A stretch of DNA of 64,000 nt from Pegea sp. RAD2-039 (taxonomy: Eukaryota > Chordata > Thaliacea > Salpida > Salpidae): NCBI GenBank assembly GCA_034620365.1, contig JAQGEQ010000071.1, positions 2,356,001 to 2,420,000 of the forward strand. The letters run 5' to 3'. A program made the position numbers and the translations under genes. Shown piece by piece: positions 1 to 13,784 of this stretch. Position 1 is the stretch's first letter. The number at the start of each line of letters is the position of its first letter. The notes under the pieces were generated by a model. That model saw nothing but the letters and a program-made list of their open reading frames with translations. It was not told the DNA's origin and made no database searches.

Positions 1-1072
1 ACAGAAGATTCTTTTACCGCATACGTAGATGTGATTTGAACGTAAGTATTCGCGAACTTCTTTAACTTGTTTATAGAGCTTTCTGTATACTGATAGTTGA
101 GTAGTTTTTAGTTGCTTACCGTTGTTTCTGGCCTCGTTTTACAATAGAATAAATGTTTCTTAAAGAGTTATTATCATTGCTATAAGATTAAAAAGTAAGT
201 TTCAATATTATAAACCACAATTGTTTAAGCCATTAACTTCAATTAATCATTTAATTAAACAAATTAAGTTAAGTTAATGACTATGAACTAAGTTTAAAAG
301 CTATCTATCTTCTGAGATACAACTTCATTAGAATTAAATCTGGTGATGATGAGCCATAAGTTAATATAGGCTTTTACAAAATTCTTACTGAACAAAAATT
401 TAGAAATATTTTTTAAGTTTTAGACACGACAGTATCTCTAATTTAATTACTAATCTAAATTGTTCATATGTGAAGTAATTTATAATTCAAATAAATTACG
501 AAAAATGAAATTGAACAAATATGTTTTGTCACAAGACCATGTTGCTAAATTTTGTGATGCGTTTAACGTTTTCAAATCAAACTTTCAAATTGACATTTGG
601 AAATTAAACTTTTAGTTTCGTCATCAAACCCTTTTCATGAATGTACAAAACTTTCTGAAAATTAAATAATTTAAAACTGCTCATTTTTTAAGATATTTTT
701 TATCCAAAGAAAAATATTTTCTTATCTTTATAAAATTATTCAAAAAAAAAGAATAGAATAAAATGTAGTCTTGCTTTCTTCTGTTCATAACATAGATCAA
801 ACATTTTCAAATCTTTTTTGTTGATCTTTCATTTTTTATGATGAAAAAGATCTTCTTTATAAGACTGTTTTAGGAATGAATTATCAAAACATTTTTTTGA
901 CTGTTCACTAAACAACTTTCACGAAACAATTTTAACAAAAAATTCATTGTTATAAAATAATTTAAAAAAATAAATTTTAGAGTTTATCTTATTTATTTAC
1001 TTTGATGATAATAAGAAACAATTATATATAAAGACGACTGATTTGACAAAATTAGGTGTAAGTCCTCAGATG
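1..1072. other. AT-rich spacer at left edge
   Basis: AT-rich DNA with many A and T runs. I see no reading frame of useful length, no RNA gene and no repeat that recurs elsewhere in the window. It is the downstream flank of the membrane-protein gene that ends at 1073. Confidence 0.6.
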
Positions 1073-2524
1073 CTAAATAGGTTGAAGACTGTTAAGCTCG
1101 ATTTTGACTGAGTTGCGTTGTTTATCTTTTTTTTTGCTGTTTTTACAGCATTTGAATATTCTTTTAAGCAAAGAAGGAGGTTTTTTGAGTTTTTTAGAAG
1201 TAAATAGTAAAAGAGTAATTGAGATAGGAAAAAGTAAGTTTGCAGTTATCTGGATGTCGTCATAAGACTCGCGTGAAGAGCTGTGAACGTAATTTCGAAG
1301 ATAGAGATTTACTTCATATTCATATTTCAATAATGAAATAAGAGAATTCAAAAACATTAAACATTTTAAATTGGAATAATAATTACTTAAAATGTGAATA
1401 AAAAAGTTAAATAACTTAAAAAATTATTTAACCTGATATTTCTAACAAAATGATTAACTAAATATCATTGAAATTATTTACCAATGTTGTAAAATTGAAG
1501 CTATCACTGCTAAAACCATCCCTAATGGTATTAAAAACAATTTCTTCTTTGTAAAAGGATTTTTCTTTAAAATTCTATACTCATTTATCTGTCAAATATA
1601 GTTAATAATATAACAAAGAAGACAACTGTCTACTATTTTAACTTCATTTTAACTTTGAGTTTAATCTATAATCTAGTTTTATAATAATTTTAAAAAGTTT
1701 GATTACCCATGAAAAGATGTTGACTGCAAAAGCGGCGATTAGAGGTAAAGAAAATAAATTCGTGTTAAGAAACAGAACGAACATAGAAAATTGAGATAAA
1801 ACTAAATCGAAAAAAGCTCTGAAAATGAAACTAAATTGTAAGAGAGATCACTTTCTTATAAATTTATATTTATAAATTCAAAAGCTATGCTATCATTATC
1901 TAAAGCTTATTATCAATAAATTAACAAAAGTATAACTTGTTATTAAAGCAGCAAAACACATATACTAAACTTTATACAAACAAATGCTTACATTGTTTTC
2001 TGATTAAGATTTGTAGAACGAATTAATGCCGCTATTAAGGAAAAATTAAGAGAAAATATCGAAATATATTGAAAACGTGTAACAGGCTGGTCTCCAAACA
2101 GCATGTCATATGCCGCATTAAGAAAAAAACTACTAAGGAAATTTGATGAGCTTTCACTTTGCTCAGTTGGTCGATAATTAAAAACTGCATACATCTGTTT
2201 GCATCACAAGTCAAAAAGTTTTAATAAAATTTTATCAAAATATTTCTAAGAAGAATTTCGAAATAATTCGGAACTATCAAATATTACTGATGAAACTATT
2301 TATTTTCTTAAGTTGCATTATTTTACTAAATTTTAGTTATAAAAAAATAAACCTACAAATTGTGTATACATACAAAGACCCATAGAAATCGGAGGAACCA
2401 TCTGTTTCTTGAATGTTCTTGATATAATTATTGGAATAAAATAAGCAGTGAAAGGAATTGATCTTCTAAAAAGATCGTTTGAACTAAAACTTTCAAATAT
2501 TGACCACAAGCTTTGGAAATCCAT
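1073..2524 (-). CDS. Multi-pass membrane protein, family not recognised (5 exons)
   Basis: Model on the minus strand: exons 2524-2357, 2194-1992, 1818-1707, 1588-1482 and 1385-1073. All introns are GT..AG and the phases agree, giving 300 codons and a stop. Start is the ATG at 2524 (MDFQSLWSIF). Each exon carries strongly hydrophobic stretches, for example PFTAYFIPIII in exon 1, SIFSLNFSLIAALI in exon 2, FSMFVLFLNTNLFSLPLIAAF in parts of exon 3 and FLIPLGMVLAVIASIL in exon 4, so five or six membrane helices are likely. The C-terminal tail is basic and rich in lysine and cysteine (RIFKCCKNSKKKDK), probably cytosolic. I do not recognise the family. The weakest point is the last acceptor (AAG at 1386-1388); the last exon could start elsewhere. 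Confidence 0.6.
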
Positions 2525-5500
2525 TTTATTCGACTAATCGTTTCAATCAATTAGTTATTGACTTTATTATATATATTATAAACACTCGTTTAATGTTGTA
2601 TTTCAAGCTTTTATGATAAGTAATTTTAGTAAACAAAAATTAAAACTTCATAGATAGTTTTCATTTGAAAAAGTGTTTTAAATTCAACTTAAGTGTAAAT
2701 AAATACTCATTACATATTGACGTATGTATGAGATAAGAGTGCCTGTACTACTTTTGTATAATGCTAATTGTAAACTTATTATGCAGTCAATATTCTAAAG
2801 AAATAATCTTTCTAAATTTTTAAATACTCCTTCATTTTCATATTACATTAGTAGTTGCTAAAAGTGTTAATTAGTTTTATAATTATAATAACTAGTATCT
2901 TGATTTGAATACATTACATTATTAAAATAACTGTTTTTTATTTTTCCTAGTTAATAATGTTGTCACAAAAAAGCTTCAACAAAGTACCTCTCTTTATGAT
3001 TAGAGTAATTTACGTTATAAACTAGATAAACTTACATATTTCTAACAAGATAACACATATACCTGACTAGCTAAAATAAAAAATAACCAATCTGTTCATA
3101 AAATTCATTGCTGTACTTCATAAACTTTCTGAAAGTAAAATCAGCAAAACTCCTATAAGTTATTTTTTATTTTTATAACAAATTTAATTATCATTCAATT
3201 TTATATTTAAATATTCAATCTGTAAAGATTGAGACAAACTATTTTCGTCAAATAGTTACAAATGTAAAACTGTTTCAATAACTTTATTAACTTATATTAA
3301 CTAAATTATATTAACTTTTGAACTTAATTTCTCATTTAATAAAACAAGGCAATATAAATTGAGTGACTTAATTTGAATTTGTTTAAATTATACTTCTGTT
3401 GCAAAATGCTAAGTATTAGGCAAGTTTATAAGTTAGATAAATTATGTTTTTCTTTATTTAGTTTCAAGGTCCGAAGATAGTGGTGAACGACAATATACCG
3501 AAAGAAAATATTTACAAAAGATATACCAAAAAATAAAACCCAAAATGTTTTAAGGATGGAATCACTGTTTATTTATTTTGAATGTTACGTTAAAAAAAAA
3601 TTATGAAAACTTAATAAGTTTCTTATTTTGAACAAAAGCATTTTAAGTGGAATTATCTAAGTAATTTATATTAATTAATAAACAAATTTAATTTTTCCAA
3701 ATAAAAGTTTCAAACTCATTTTGGGTTGTAACAGTTTATATGACTATTCAAAATTTCCCGAAATTAAAATCTTCAAAAGAAAATTGAATTTATGTCTTTC
3801 TTATTTTTATAAATAACAAAAAGTTTTTTGAAAATGTAAAATACCATATTAGAATTATTAAATCAACAGAAATATTCTGTTTATGTACATTACCTATAAT
3901 TACTAATAAAAACTTTCTTTCTATCTTCTTTATCTGGTTTATTGATTGATGAAATATTCAAGTTATAATAGCCAGGCTGTATTACAATAAAACTAGAAAC
4001 TAAGCTTTAAAATATACAATTTAAGCTCATAATATTTACTAAGCAAAAATTGTTTGTGGCATTTTTTCGGTTATTTTTTCTGTAAGTTTTTTTAAGCATC
4101 AAAATTATGCAAAGATAGTTTCAAGTTTTTACAGTGATAACTAGATAGAAAATTTTTTAATGAAATTTTGATTCTATCACGCATTATTATCACGTAGAAA
4201 TGGATTACTAGTTTATTTGACCATGATACTTAAAAACTTGCTGATCACAAAAGAAATCACTACAAAACTTAATATCGACTTTTTAGTATTAGAAAATTCA
4301 TTATTTATTTAATCCATAAGTTTTTTACCTTAAATATTTTTTTTAATGATTGTAAATATTTTCTTTCTACCTTTTATATATTATTCAGTTTTATTACTGA
4401 TACTTTTATTATAAACTTTTAAAAAAATTTTCAGTGGAAAAATTAAAACAAATAATTTGTTCTTTGTTTAAAAATAACTTATTTACTTCTTTGACAACTG
4501 ATCAGCTAGTTCAAAGGTTGATAAGTCTTCTACTTTTAAGTAGTAGCAAATACGACATTTTTATTAGTCAGTATTGAGCTATTTTATTAAATATTTAGAA
4601 AAATTTAACTTTAGCAACCTGCCTACAGCAAAAAACTTTTATTTGATATCGTTCAAGTCAGAGAGTATTATAAACTTAAATCACTGAATAAAGAGAAAAG
4701 AACTCTTGAAACGTAGAGATACAAATGTAAGAAAGTTGGAAGAATTGACTTTAGAGAAAGTTTTATTTTATTTCTTATTCTAAATTCAGTCACTCAACGT
4801 TACAACTCATTAAGTTTTCATAAAATAACGATCTTTATAAGAATTTAATTAAATTTTCAAATCCTTCTATTTGCAAAATTGGCGGGTTTGATATTAAATA
4901 ATCCAACAACCAAATAGGAAGAATTTCTCCCAACTCTAATGATGAGCAATTGAAAATCAATTAAACATTAAAAGGAAAGAGCAACTGCCAGACTTCACCA
5001 AGATCTAATCAAATATATCACAACTTATAAATTTCATAAGAAAATGTTCGGCTAATAATTCAAATATCAATTTTTACAAATCATTATGTAATTAAATTAA
5101 TATAAAAAGGTTTGTATACATGAAATTGTTGGGCAGCTTTGTACACAATTCAGTCAGTTTAAAGGATTGAATTGATGATGAAAATTGAAAGCCAGTGTTG
5201 GTTTGAAATTGAACAAAGATACAAATAAATGATCATCAATAGAACAGAAACAGATTGTTATGAAAGAAGGAAATGTGAAGTTACTAAATTCAATAAACAT
5301 GAACAATTTCTAATCTTCTAATTAATATGATGATAGTTGAAAAATGAAGAAATAAAAAATACAAATTTGCTATCATTTGGTGATACTCTATAAAACAAGA
5401 TTTGATTCAGAAAAAAAACTGCTAAAAATGGCTTCAAATAGAAAAGTAATTGTACACAAAGATGTTCAATGAAAAAATAAAACCATTGAGATATTGATAT

Positions 5501-5776
5501 GAAATGTACTTAATATTTTATGGACAAAAATATATGTTGATGACTTATATAGAAAGAAATCGGTAATTGTTGGCAAACTGATGCCAAGTTTTGATCAGGT
5601 AACAACAACAGACTTTTACAGATTCAAAAAAGCTAGTCACCGATTGATAAATGCAAAAGATAAGAAAACACTTTTCGCCATGAATAAAAAATTACAAAAA
5701 ATAACTCGGATGGTTTGAAATAGAAAAGTGATTTTAGAAATAGATTGAAGGCAGCGAAATCTATTTAAAGATGGAA
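2525..5776. other. Long AT-rich intergenic region
   Basis: About 3.2 kb between the membrane-protein gene and testin, both on the minus strand. It must hold the promoter of the first and the 3' UTR of the second. I see short AT-rich frames only and no recognisable gene, RNA or array. Confidence 0.5.
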
Positions 5777-8606
5777 TTAGGTTGATGGATAAGCTTTCTT
5801 ACATTTGCTACTACAGAATACTGTTTCGCCTTTTGGAATACATTTTTGGCCAACAAGAGAGATACTGCATTGAGAGCATTTGAAGCAAGAGTCGGAGGCA
5901 TGCCAGTGATGTTCTTCGAAAGTGACCCATTCTGTGTTTGGGGCGATTTTCTATTGAGAAATTATACAAATTTAGAAGTCGGTAGTTGGAATAAAAATAA
6001 ATATTTCTTAAATAGTTTTTCGTGACAGTTTTTCTAAATGAAAAAATTTATTAAATTCATAATTATTTTAGATAAATTGGTTTTCACAGAACCAATAAAA
6101 ATCCAATTGTAAAAATGTTTATTAAATTAACTATAAATTCAATTTTGCTTCAAGCAAGGAGGAATAAATATTTTCGATTAGTCATAAAACTTGAAGTAAA
6201 CAAATGGAACTCACGTAGGAGTTACAAATGTTGTAATATATTCTAATCACTTTTCACTCTTACCTCTTTACATGTCAGGCATGTATGTGCGAACTGGTAC
6301 TCGTAGCAAGGCACACAAATCGGTTGGCTGTTATGCGGAACATAATTCTTGCCTCCTAGAGGCTCATCACATTGCCAGCAGCAAAAATGCTTCAAATGCC
6401 AGAAGCAATCTTCTGCTTGTGTGTATTCTTGAGCAAATATCAACTGAAGAAATAATCGAATTGAAAAGTGAATATATTTGTTGATAAGATTTACCTCATC
6501 ACAAGCAGTACATCTCGGTTTCATCATCTCACAATAGTGACGACCACAATACAGTTTCGATTCTTTGAAAAAGTAAATCAAATTCACGAGAATTTCATCA
6601 CATTTACTGCATGTGAAGCAGGCGGGTTCCCACACATGAATTTCATCTGCTCGATCAGCAACTACAATCACATCACCAGTAGATAATTTAGAATCACAAC
6701 CGGAACATTTCTGCAAATTTCAAATTGTTAATCACCAATAAGATTTGAGTTTGTTTTTTGCTAATCATTTAAGTTTATTTTTAGAATTTTTGGAAACACT
6801 GGGATTTTTTGAACAATCTTAAAATCGCTTTCTACTTGAAACAATTGTTTCAAAAAGTTTAATTTCTGATTTTATTAATTTGCAAATATCCATTTAATTT
6901 CTTTGAAAAATAACTAGTGATAAAGCAGCTATAAACATCTTTGATAAAAGTCCTCAAATATGGATGAAATCACACCTGCGCTGTTTGAAGAGCTTCGACT
7001 TTCGCGACACCAAGCGCTTTTTCGCGGTACTGCTTGACAAACAGATCCATTTCACTTTTTTCGGCTTCAGTTAGATCGTGACATTCAGCTGGATTCTGAT
7101 CATGTGAAGGCAATTGCCGCATCAGCTGCTTTTTGCGGTACTGGGCGCCAACTGTGCCTGTCACTGGACGTTTGTCTTTTGGTAAGCTGTCCATATACTT
7201 TTGTAACTGAATGATAAGAAACTGAATTAGCTGGCAAATATCGAACAACAAATTCTCAAATATATCTAAAGTTTGTTTACAACTAACTTTCATTTTTTAT
7301 GAGATAAACAGACTAAAAAAAATATCGCCAAATATGGAGAAAAAGTATTTTGAAAAAGATGAAATAAAGAGTTTGTGATGTTTAGTTTGAAATATTTGTT
7401 TTAATTGAAAGCATACCAAATCAGAGTCAGTGATTTCTGGTGTCCATTCAAACTCATTTTCATGATCAGAACTTGAACATAATGATGAAGTTGAAGATGA
7501 TGATAAGCTCACAGTTGTTTGCTGAACAAGATTAAATGAAGAAAAATTGAAATTATGAAACAAAAGTACCTCAAGGTTAGGTTCCGCTTCAATCGAAGAC
7601 ACTTTTAAGTCGGTCATCTGAGAGTTGATGTCTGGATCAGGTTGAGAGGAAATGTCCTCAAGTGGTGTAGGTTCAGGTGGAGCAGGCCATTCTTCTAAAG
7701 GACTTTCATCTTGTTTAATATCCACAGAAACTTCGGATTTGAAGGTTTGCTTCAACTTGTCAGGAGTTTCAGTTTTCTTATAAGGTTTCGGAGCAGTTAG
7801 TGGAAAGTCACAAGAAGTTTTATCTGGGACAGGTGCTGTTGGAATGAAAGAGGTCTTTTCTGGGGCAACTGGTTCTGAAATAGAATAACTTTTATCTAGG
7901 ACAGGTGGTTGTGGAATAGGAGTTTTTTCTGGGGTTGGTGGTTGTGGGACAGGAGTTTTTTCTGGGGTTGGTGGTTGTGGGACAGGAGTTTTTTCTGAGG
8001 TAGGTGGTTGTGGAACGGAAGAAGTTGTTTCTGGTACAGATGGTTGTGAAACAGAAGGACTTTTATCAATAATTGGATGTGATTTCTTATTATCAACTTG
8101 CTTCTTCACATTAGGTTTATAATTTTCACTTTTTTCTTGATTTAACAATCTTCCAATGTTATCAAATCCTCTAGTAGACACACTGGTTTGGACATCATGG
8201 TCTTCTTGCTTACATTTACAATTCCGACAAATTTTTCTGTAAAACAATTATTACTTGAACAACAAATTTATCTTTAAAACTTATTTTTTTTATAATCTGA
8301 TTAATAATCTAAACTGTTTTTACCTCCAAAAGTGCAAATCTAATCCAGGGCAATTTTCCTTACATTTCAGACAAGGAGAGCCTGCTCCCAGATCATGGGT
8401 TAGAATTTTCTAAATTAAATAAGAATCAATTTAAAAAAACTAATCATTAAGTTTATTAAAAGATGAAACTAAGCAAAAAACGAAATAATAAAGAAATTAC
8501 AATTAACAATATATCGTTATTATTATATTATTGAATAAATAACTTTTGAATTTTTCAAAAAACTGACCTCAGTGACTCCTGAAATGATCTCAATGTCTCC
8601 TGCCAT
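5777..8606 (-). CDS. TES: Testin, PET and triple-LIM domain protein (8 exons)
   Basis: Exons 8606-8568, 8409-8324, 8236-7570, 7521-7417, 7206-6976, 6710-6495, 6443-6264 and 5950-5777; 565 residues. Testin is a focal-adhesion and actin-associated scaffold. Order: N-terminal cysteine-rich segment (CLKCKENCPGLDLHFW, then CRNCKCKQEDHDV), a long Pro/Ser/Thr/Glu linker, a PET domain (about residues 300-375, beginning MDSLPKDKRPVTG), then three LIM domains: the first opens CSGC and ends CTACDE, the second contains WHLKHFCCWQC, and the third contains WHASDSCFKCSQC and ends CSSKCKKAYPST. Human testin is 421 residues; the excess lies in the linker, which carries repeats of PQPPTPEKTPV. The 48-nt intron at 7522-7569 has no stop and is in frame, so unspliced product would still be translated. 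Family assignment is firm. Confidence 0.93.
7900..8060 (-). repeat. 33-bp tandem repeats coding PQPPTPEKTPV in testin
   Basis: Tandem copies of an 11-codon unit reading roughly PVPQPPTPEKT, two nearly identical and several degenerate (PPVLDKSYS, VPETTSSVPQPP). The repeat lies in the testin linker between the N-terminal cysteine-rich segment and the PET domain and explains much of the extra length of the protein. Confidence 0.85.
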
Positions 8607-10798
8607 CTTTGGATCATAAAGAAAATTATGATAAAGTTATATAAATTCAGCTAAATAAATGGTAATAAAAATCATGTTAGTAAAAGATAACTCACTAATG
8701 AGGTTTAACTAATAACTTTATCTTAAAATTCATTTCAAGAAGGTTTCATTTACTAATAAATGAAATAGCTAAACTTAATGCAAAAATAAATGACTAAAAA
8801 CAAAATGTTAGAATAATTTTCATTAATTTATACCGGTCTAAAAACAACTTTAAAAACAATTAGTTAATAAATGTGACTTAATACCCAACTAATATAATAA
8901 ATTCAAAACTATCTTTTAAGCCAAAAGTAACTTTTGGTTAAATGACGTCAATTGTATCATGATAAAAGCCAAAATAAATTCAAAATTAAAACACTGATAA
9001 TAAAGCTGTAAAGAATATGAGACGAATTAAATTTATAAGACAGAAAAATCAGGAAACCAATGAGATTAAACAGAAGAAGAATAAACGCCGGCAAACTACT
9101 TCAAAACTGGAGATGAGTAAAAAGTAACATAATTATGAACAAAAAAGGGCATTGGCATATTTTTATAAACGAGAAAAAGCATTTTCTCCTTAACCTAATT
9201 TGTCTTTTGACACAAAAGATTTACAGTTTTATGTTTTTCAACTTGTTTTAGATTAAGAAAAGAAACTAAACTATTAATTAACAATTCAGGTTTGTTTTTT
9301 TTTAGTTTGATTTTTGATATCCTGAAATCATATTTATTTAAGAACTTTTTACTTTCATTGCCATCATCATTGGTTTAATCAACAAGAACAAAACCAATAT
9401 TTTACAGCTTTAAACTTAAAGGTAAATTATGAAGCCTTATGTTTATTTACGATGTCACATTTTACTCATTAAAACTTTTTGCTTCCTCAGAATATCGTTT
9501 TCATCTTTTAATAAATTTTATTATTGACCTTTGGCTGGCTTAAAATCATAATAAACTACTTATTTGACCTTTTGCTGCCAATTTATATATTTTTAATAAT
9601 TATAGAAAACTCGTACAAAAGTCATATCAAAATGTACTCCAAATAAATTCAGTAAGCTTTTAAAATCTATCAAAATGTTTGTTCAGATTGTTTTGTTTTA
9701 GAATAATCATTTTAAATAACATTTTACAAACAATGATATATGACTATTCTATACAGCAGTAACTACTTTTTTGGTAGTGACTATCTTTATTAGCTACATT
9801 TCTGTGATGAATTTTTGATTTAATGATATTTCTCTGATGGTAGTTACTTGCAATCTCTTTCTGTAGCATTAAACTAAACTAAATTTTTGACATTTGTTCA
9901 AACTTGGCAGAGTATACTTCTAGCAATTGTAAAACTGAATAATTTTCTTAATGTATAAAGTCTAAACATGTTTGTGATTTAAGTCGATCAAACTGGAAGT
10001 TTTGGGGAAGGTTAACAAATAAACAAAAGTTTTTAAGAAGAAATTTGTTTTCTTTTTTACAATTTTCGACCCACTTGCAAAATTTCTTTTATTGAAATTA
10101 ATCATTGAATAATTCATCACCCAAAAAATTTCCTTAGTGCCCTTATAAGATAATCTTTCAACTGTTGGGAAAGTTGCCTTTATACACGACTGTAGCCAAT
10201 GAATTATTTTATTTTAAACATTTTTAAGACTAGTATGAGAAAAAATTTAGTTCGCATCAAATTTGAATAGCGTGAAATTAGCAAACTTTGTAGCTAAAAG
10301 TAGATTTAAGAGAAAGTTTTTTTATTCTTTCAACAACTTTCATAAAACTTCAATAACAATTTTGGCTTTGATGATATTTTATTGCAAAATATGATTCAGA
10401 AAAAGCGACGCAAAATACAATTTCAAGTAACTCTTGTAATTTCACAGTATAAAGATTTAAATGATACAATTAAATATCAGAAGAAAGTTTTAAAGCAAAA
10501 TTTTGAACTGCAAACGAAGCAATTACTTGCTTCTTGTAAATGACTAGAAATGAGAAAGTCAAAGTAAATATTACATGAGTATTATTCATCCAGAAGTAAT
10601 TACAAAGTCTAACTTCAGATGTAAATTACATCATTAATTTTCAAGTAAATAGTAAATGAAAATGAATGATTAGAACCATAAGATGATGAAAAAAAGCAGA
10701 AATCATTTGATAATCAAAAGAGAAATCAAGATTTTCAACTAAAAATGAAATTATAAAACTCTCATAAAGTAATCCAAACATGTCCAAATTAAAAACAT
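8607..10798. other. Intergenic: testin upstream region and GALC 3' flank
   Basis: About 2.2 kb holding the testin promoter side and the 3' flank of GALC. AT-rich with no supported gene. A CRE-like TGACGTCA occurs at 8943-8950, 337 bp upstream of the testin start, which could be regulatory but is a single short match. Confidence 0.45.
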
Positions 10799-13568
10799 TT
10801 AAAATTTGGTCAATTTGAAATTATCAAACTGACCATACCCATAATTTGCAGTTCCTAAAGCGACCCAACCATTTGCAGGAATATTATTTTTAGAATTCAC
10901 ATCAAACTCTGCTACCAGGTGATTGTTGAGATAAGCATAAAAGCGGTTTTGAGGAGAAATGGACAGTGTGACGTTATTCCAATTATCAATAAAATACTGA
11001 AAAAAAAATCACTTTGTTGTTGTGACAGTTGTGTAAATTATCATCGATGTGTACTAGCCACTTGTAAATCGTCTGAAAAAACATAATTGGAAACATACCG
11101 GCGCAGAAGAGCAATTCTCCCAATCAAAGAGACATCGTTTGATGGAGGAACTACGGTTTAGATCAGTTGTTATTTTCCAGTATGAGTTTTTCATCAACCA
11201 GAAAAAGATGCCGTTTGTTTGACGAGTGTCACATCCTCCTTTATTAACCCTTCAACAAAATCATAAAAATTTGATTACTTTGAAAATCGAATTGAAGTTA
11301 CCTCAAAGCTATAAAAACTCCATCACTACTTTCAGCCTTCATAGAAACTGAAACGTTGAGAGAAGACCAATAAAAATCCCCTATAACAGATATAGGAGAG
11401 TCTGAATCATCACACCATGTCAAGGGCCTTTCAGTCACCACCTTAAGTATTTACAACAATTATTTTTTCAGCTTTTAAAAATCCACTTTATTTTTAATTA
11501 AGTTAAATGTTTTGAGCAGATTCGTTTCAAAAGGACCTGTCTCAACGTGCTTTTGTGTCCGTCATCACTAGATCGGTTTGTGAAGTATTCAAAGCTGCCA
11601 GATTGATCAGCAAAGTTATTAGCTTCACTAAAGATCTTAGCAGAGTTAAAATCATCTGCATATGGAAGAGGAAAGTGTTGAGAAGCTGGAGATTGCGGAT
11701 AACTTCCTTTGTTTCCATCGGAAATTGTGGTTAAAGTGATTAATGTATTTATTGGAAGATCAACTTCAATATTTCCATCTTCATCTACTTCAACTTGGCC
11801 TTAAAATTCAATGATGAAATTAAAAGCTAATCAGATGTTAGTGAAGTCACCTAAATTTTGTAGCATCAAATCTGGGGCCGATTTTTCACCCAGAATACTT
11901 TTCCACATATTCAATTTGCGAATATTCTTATTTTCGATTTGAAAAACAGCTTTTTGATGAGAGACTGAATAACCAGGTAAAGGTGGACGGATACAAAGTG
12001 AACTATCATGAGTGATGGTCTCAATGATGATAGTTAGATGATCACCACCATCAGTTAAAGCTACAAAACTTCCTCCCTTTTCAAGCAATGAGCTACTCGT
12101 CAAATACTTCCATCCAGGTTTAGTGAATTGTGTGGTATGAGCTGTGACCCAAAGTGGTTCTGTCACTTCATAGTGTCCACTCCAAGGTTCATTTGCAGTC
12201 ATTAAACTACATCTAAGATCACTTGTCAAAAAAATCGAGTAATAAATAGGATGAGACAAACCTATTAAAAGGTAGTTGGTCGTAATAACTTGCGATTAGG
12301 TTCCACATAATTGTTGCAGTGATATTACCATTCACATAATTTTGATTTAGAATTCTTGCCAGGCAACCAGCACCAACTACATCATTGTAAGTGCTGTAGT
12401 CCTCACTGGACCACAAAGGTTTCCCTGTTTTTTGAGCAACTCGACCAGAAAATGTCCCAGGGTAGTGGGCCCCAACTACTGATATTGAATCTTTTAGTTT
12501 AGAATCCATTATTATGTCTTGTGAAATAGTAATAAATTGCGAACCGTCAGCAGCTACTATACCCACAGAGCTAAATATATAGAAAAGAATTTAGAACATT
12601 TAAAATAAACTGAGAATAAAAGAAAAAAACTTAAAAAAATAGTTTTCAAACCAAATCCAAGTAAAAAATCAAACAAATAATTTTCAATTAACATAAAATT
12701 GAATTTTAACCTCAAATTAGCTGCATCTAATGTTGCTCTAAGGACTTTAATGTATTCTACATCATATGGTCTTTCATTCCATATTCCAACGAAATTAATA
12801 TCAAGATTATGATACTTTTTAGCACCTCTGACCCATTTCATGATATATTCGGCTGTTCTTGTCCGGTTTGAATATGGAATAGAACTATCTCCACCAATCC
12901 AACCAGGCCATGCCCATGGTAAAGCCACAAGTGTGATATTTGGATTTCTTTTTTTTGCCTCTTTCATCAACCACCATTCATATCTATAAATTCAATAGTT
13001 TGATGAAAATACTCCGAATTTGCTGATATTTTATTTGAGCATCACATTAAAATTTCATTAAAAACAAGAAACTAACTCAGAAAGTTTCAAAACTGTTTAT
13101 TTAAAACTTGAAGATAATAAAATCTCAAAATTATTTGTTGTCTCAATTAGCTTGATAAAAATTAGTTTTAAATTTATAATAAAAATGCAGAAACCCTCGA
13201 AAATAATTTTCTTCATTTTCATGATGCATATGAGAGGGTTCTGTGCCTTCAGTACTTTGACCATCACCTCCAATTTCAACTTTGAATATTTGAAGAGATG
13301 CCCCAAAGTTGGGTTTGAATAAAAAATCAAGAATTTCACTTCGATATGGTTCTGCATAATTGACTAATAATCTACTAGTAGCTCCTCCGCCTGATAGAGC
13401 TCCTATTCCATCAAATATATGTCCAACTTCTGATGATATTTGATAAACAGCATCAATAGATTGAAACAGATTTTTGTTGAAAAATTTTATTTGTGGTTCA
13501 TCATTTTCAAAGTGCAAAGAAATCGAGAAATTAAAAATTAAAGTTAACAGAAACAAGATTTTCAACAT
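10799..13568 (-). CDS. GALC: Galactocerebrosidase (lysosomal galactosylceramidase), 8 exons
   Basis: Exons 13568-13195, 12983-12711, 12570-12262, 12212-11851, 11799-11537, 11441-11302, 11249-11099 and 10996-10799; 689 residues against 685 in human. The enzyme (glycoside hydrolase family 59) removes galactose from galactosylceramide and psychosine in lysosomes. Residues 1-20 form a signal peptide ([17 protein letters not shown]). The barrel start [20 protein letters not shown] is highly conserved. The acid/base glutamate sits in [10 protein letters not shown] and the nucleophile in WSSEDYST, both intact. The C-terminal lectin-like part includes VFIALR, GIFFWLM and the last strand [13 protein letters not shown]2 lies 216 bp upstream on the same strand. 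Three of its acceptors are AAG rather than YAG. A candidate upstream acceptor (TTTTAG) lies 38 nt before the ATG. Confidence 0.96.
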
Positions 13569-13784
13569 CTTTATGTAACAGCTTAACAGTTGTGAAAAAT
13601 ATCTGCCTAAAAGTAATATTCAAATCTAATTAGTTTTTCAGAAAAACAAAATTACATCTATACTTCATAACCACCATCAAATCAAGTTGAAAAAAAAACT
13701 ATAAAACTTGAAACTACTAACATACAACTATTGAAACTATTGTTTCTCATAATAACAAGTAATTCCAATTTCAAAAGATTCTTT

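Noticed and set aside
6272-6686. Plus-strand frames of 70 and 72 codons
   Set aside because: They lie antisense to the testin LIM exons and have no domain or splice context.
7896-8096. A 66-codon minus-strand frame in the testin linker
   Set aside because: Alternative frame of the proline-rich repeat; the testin frame is fixed by exons on both sides.
13097-13357. Minus-strand 86-codon frame at GALC exon 1
   Set aside because: Different frame over GALC exon 1 and intron 1; GALC homology fixes the real frame.
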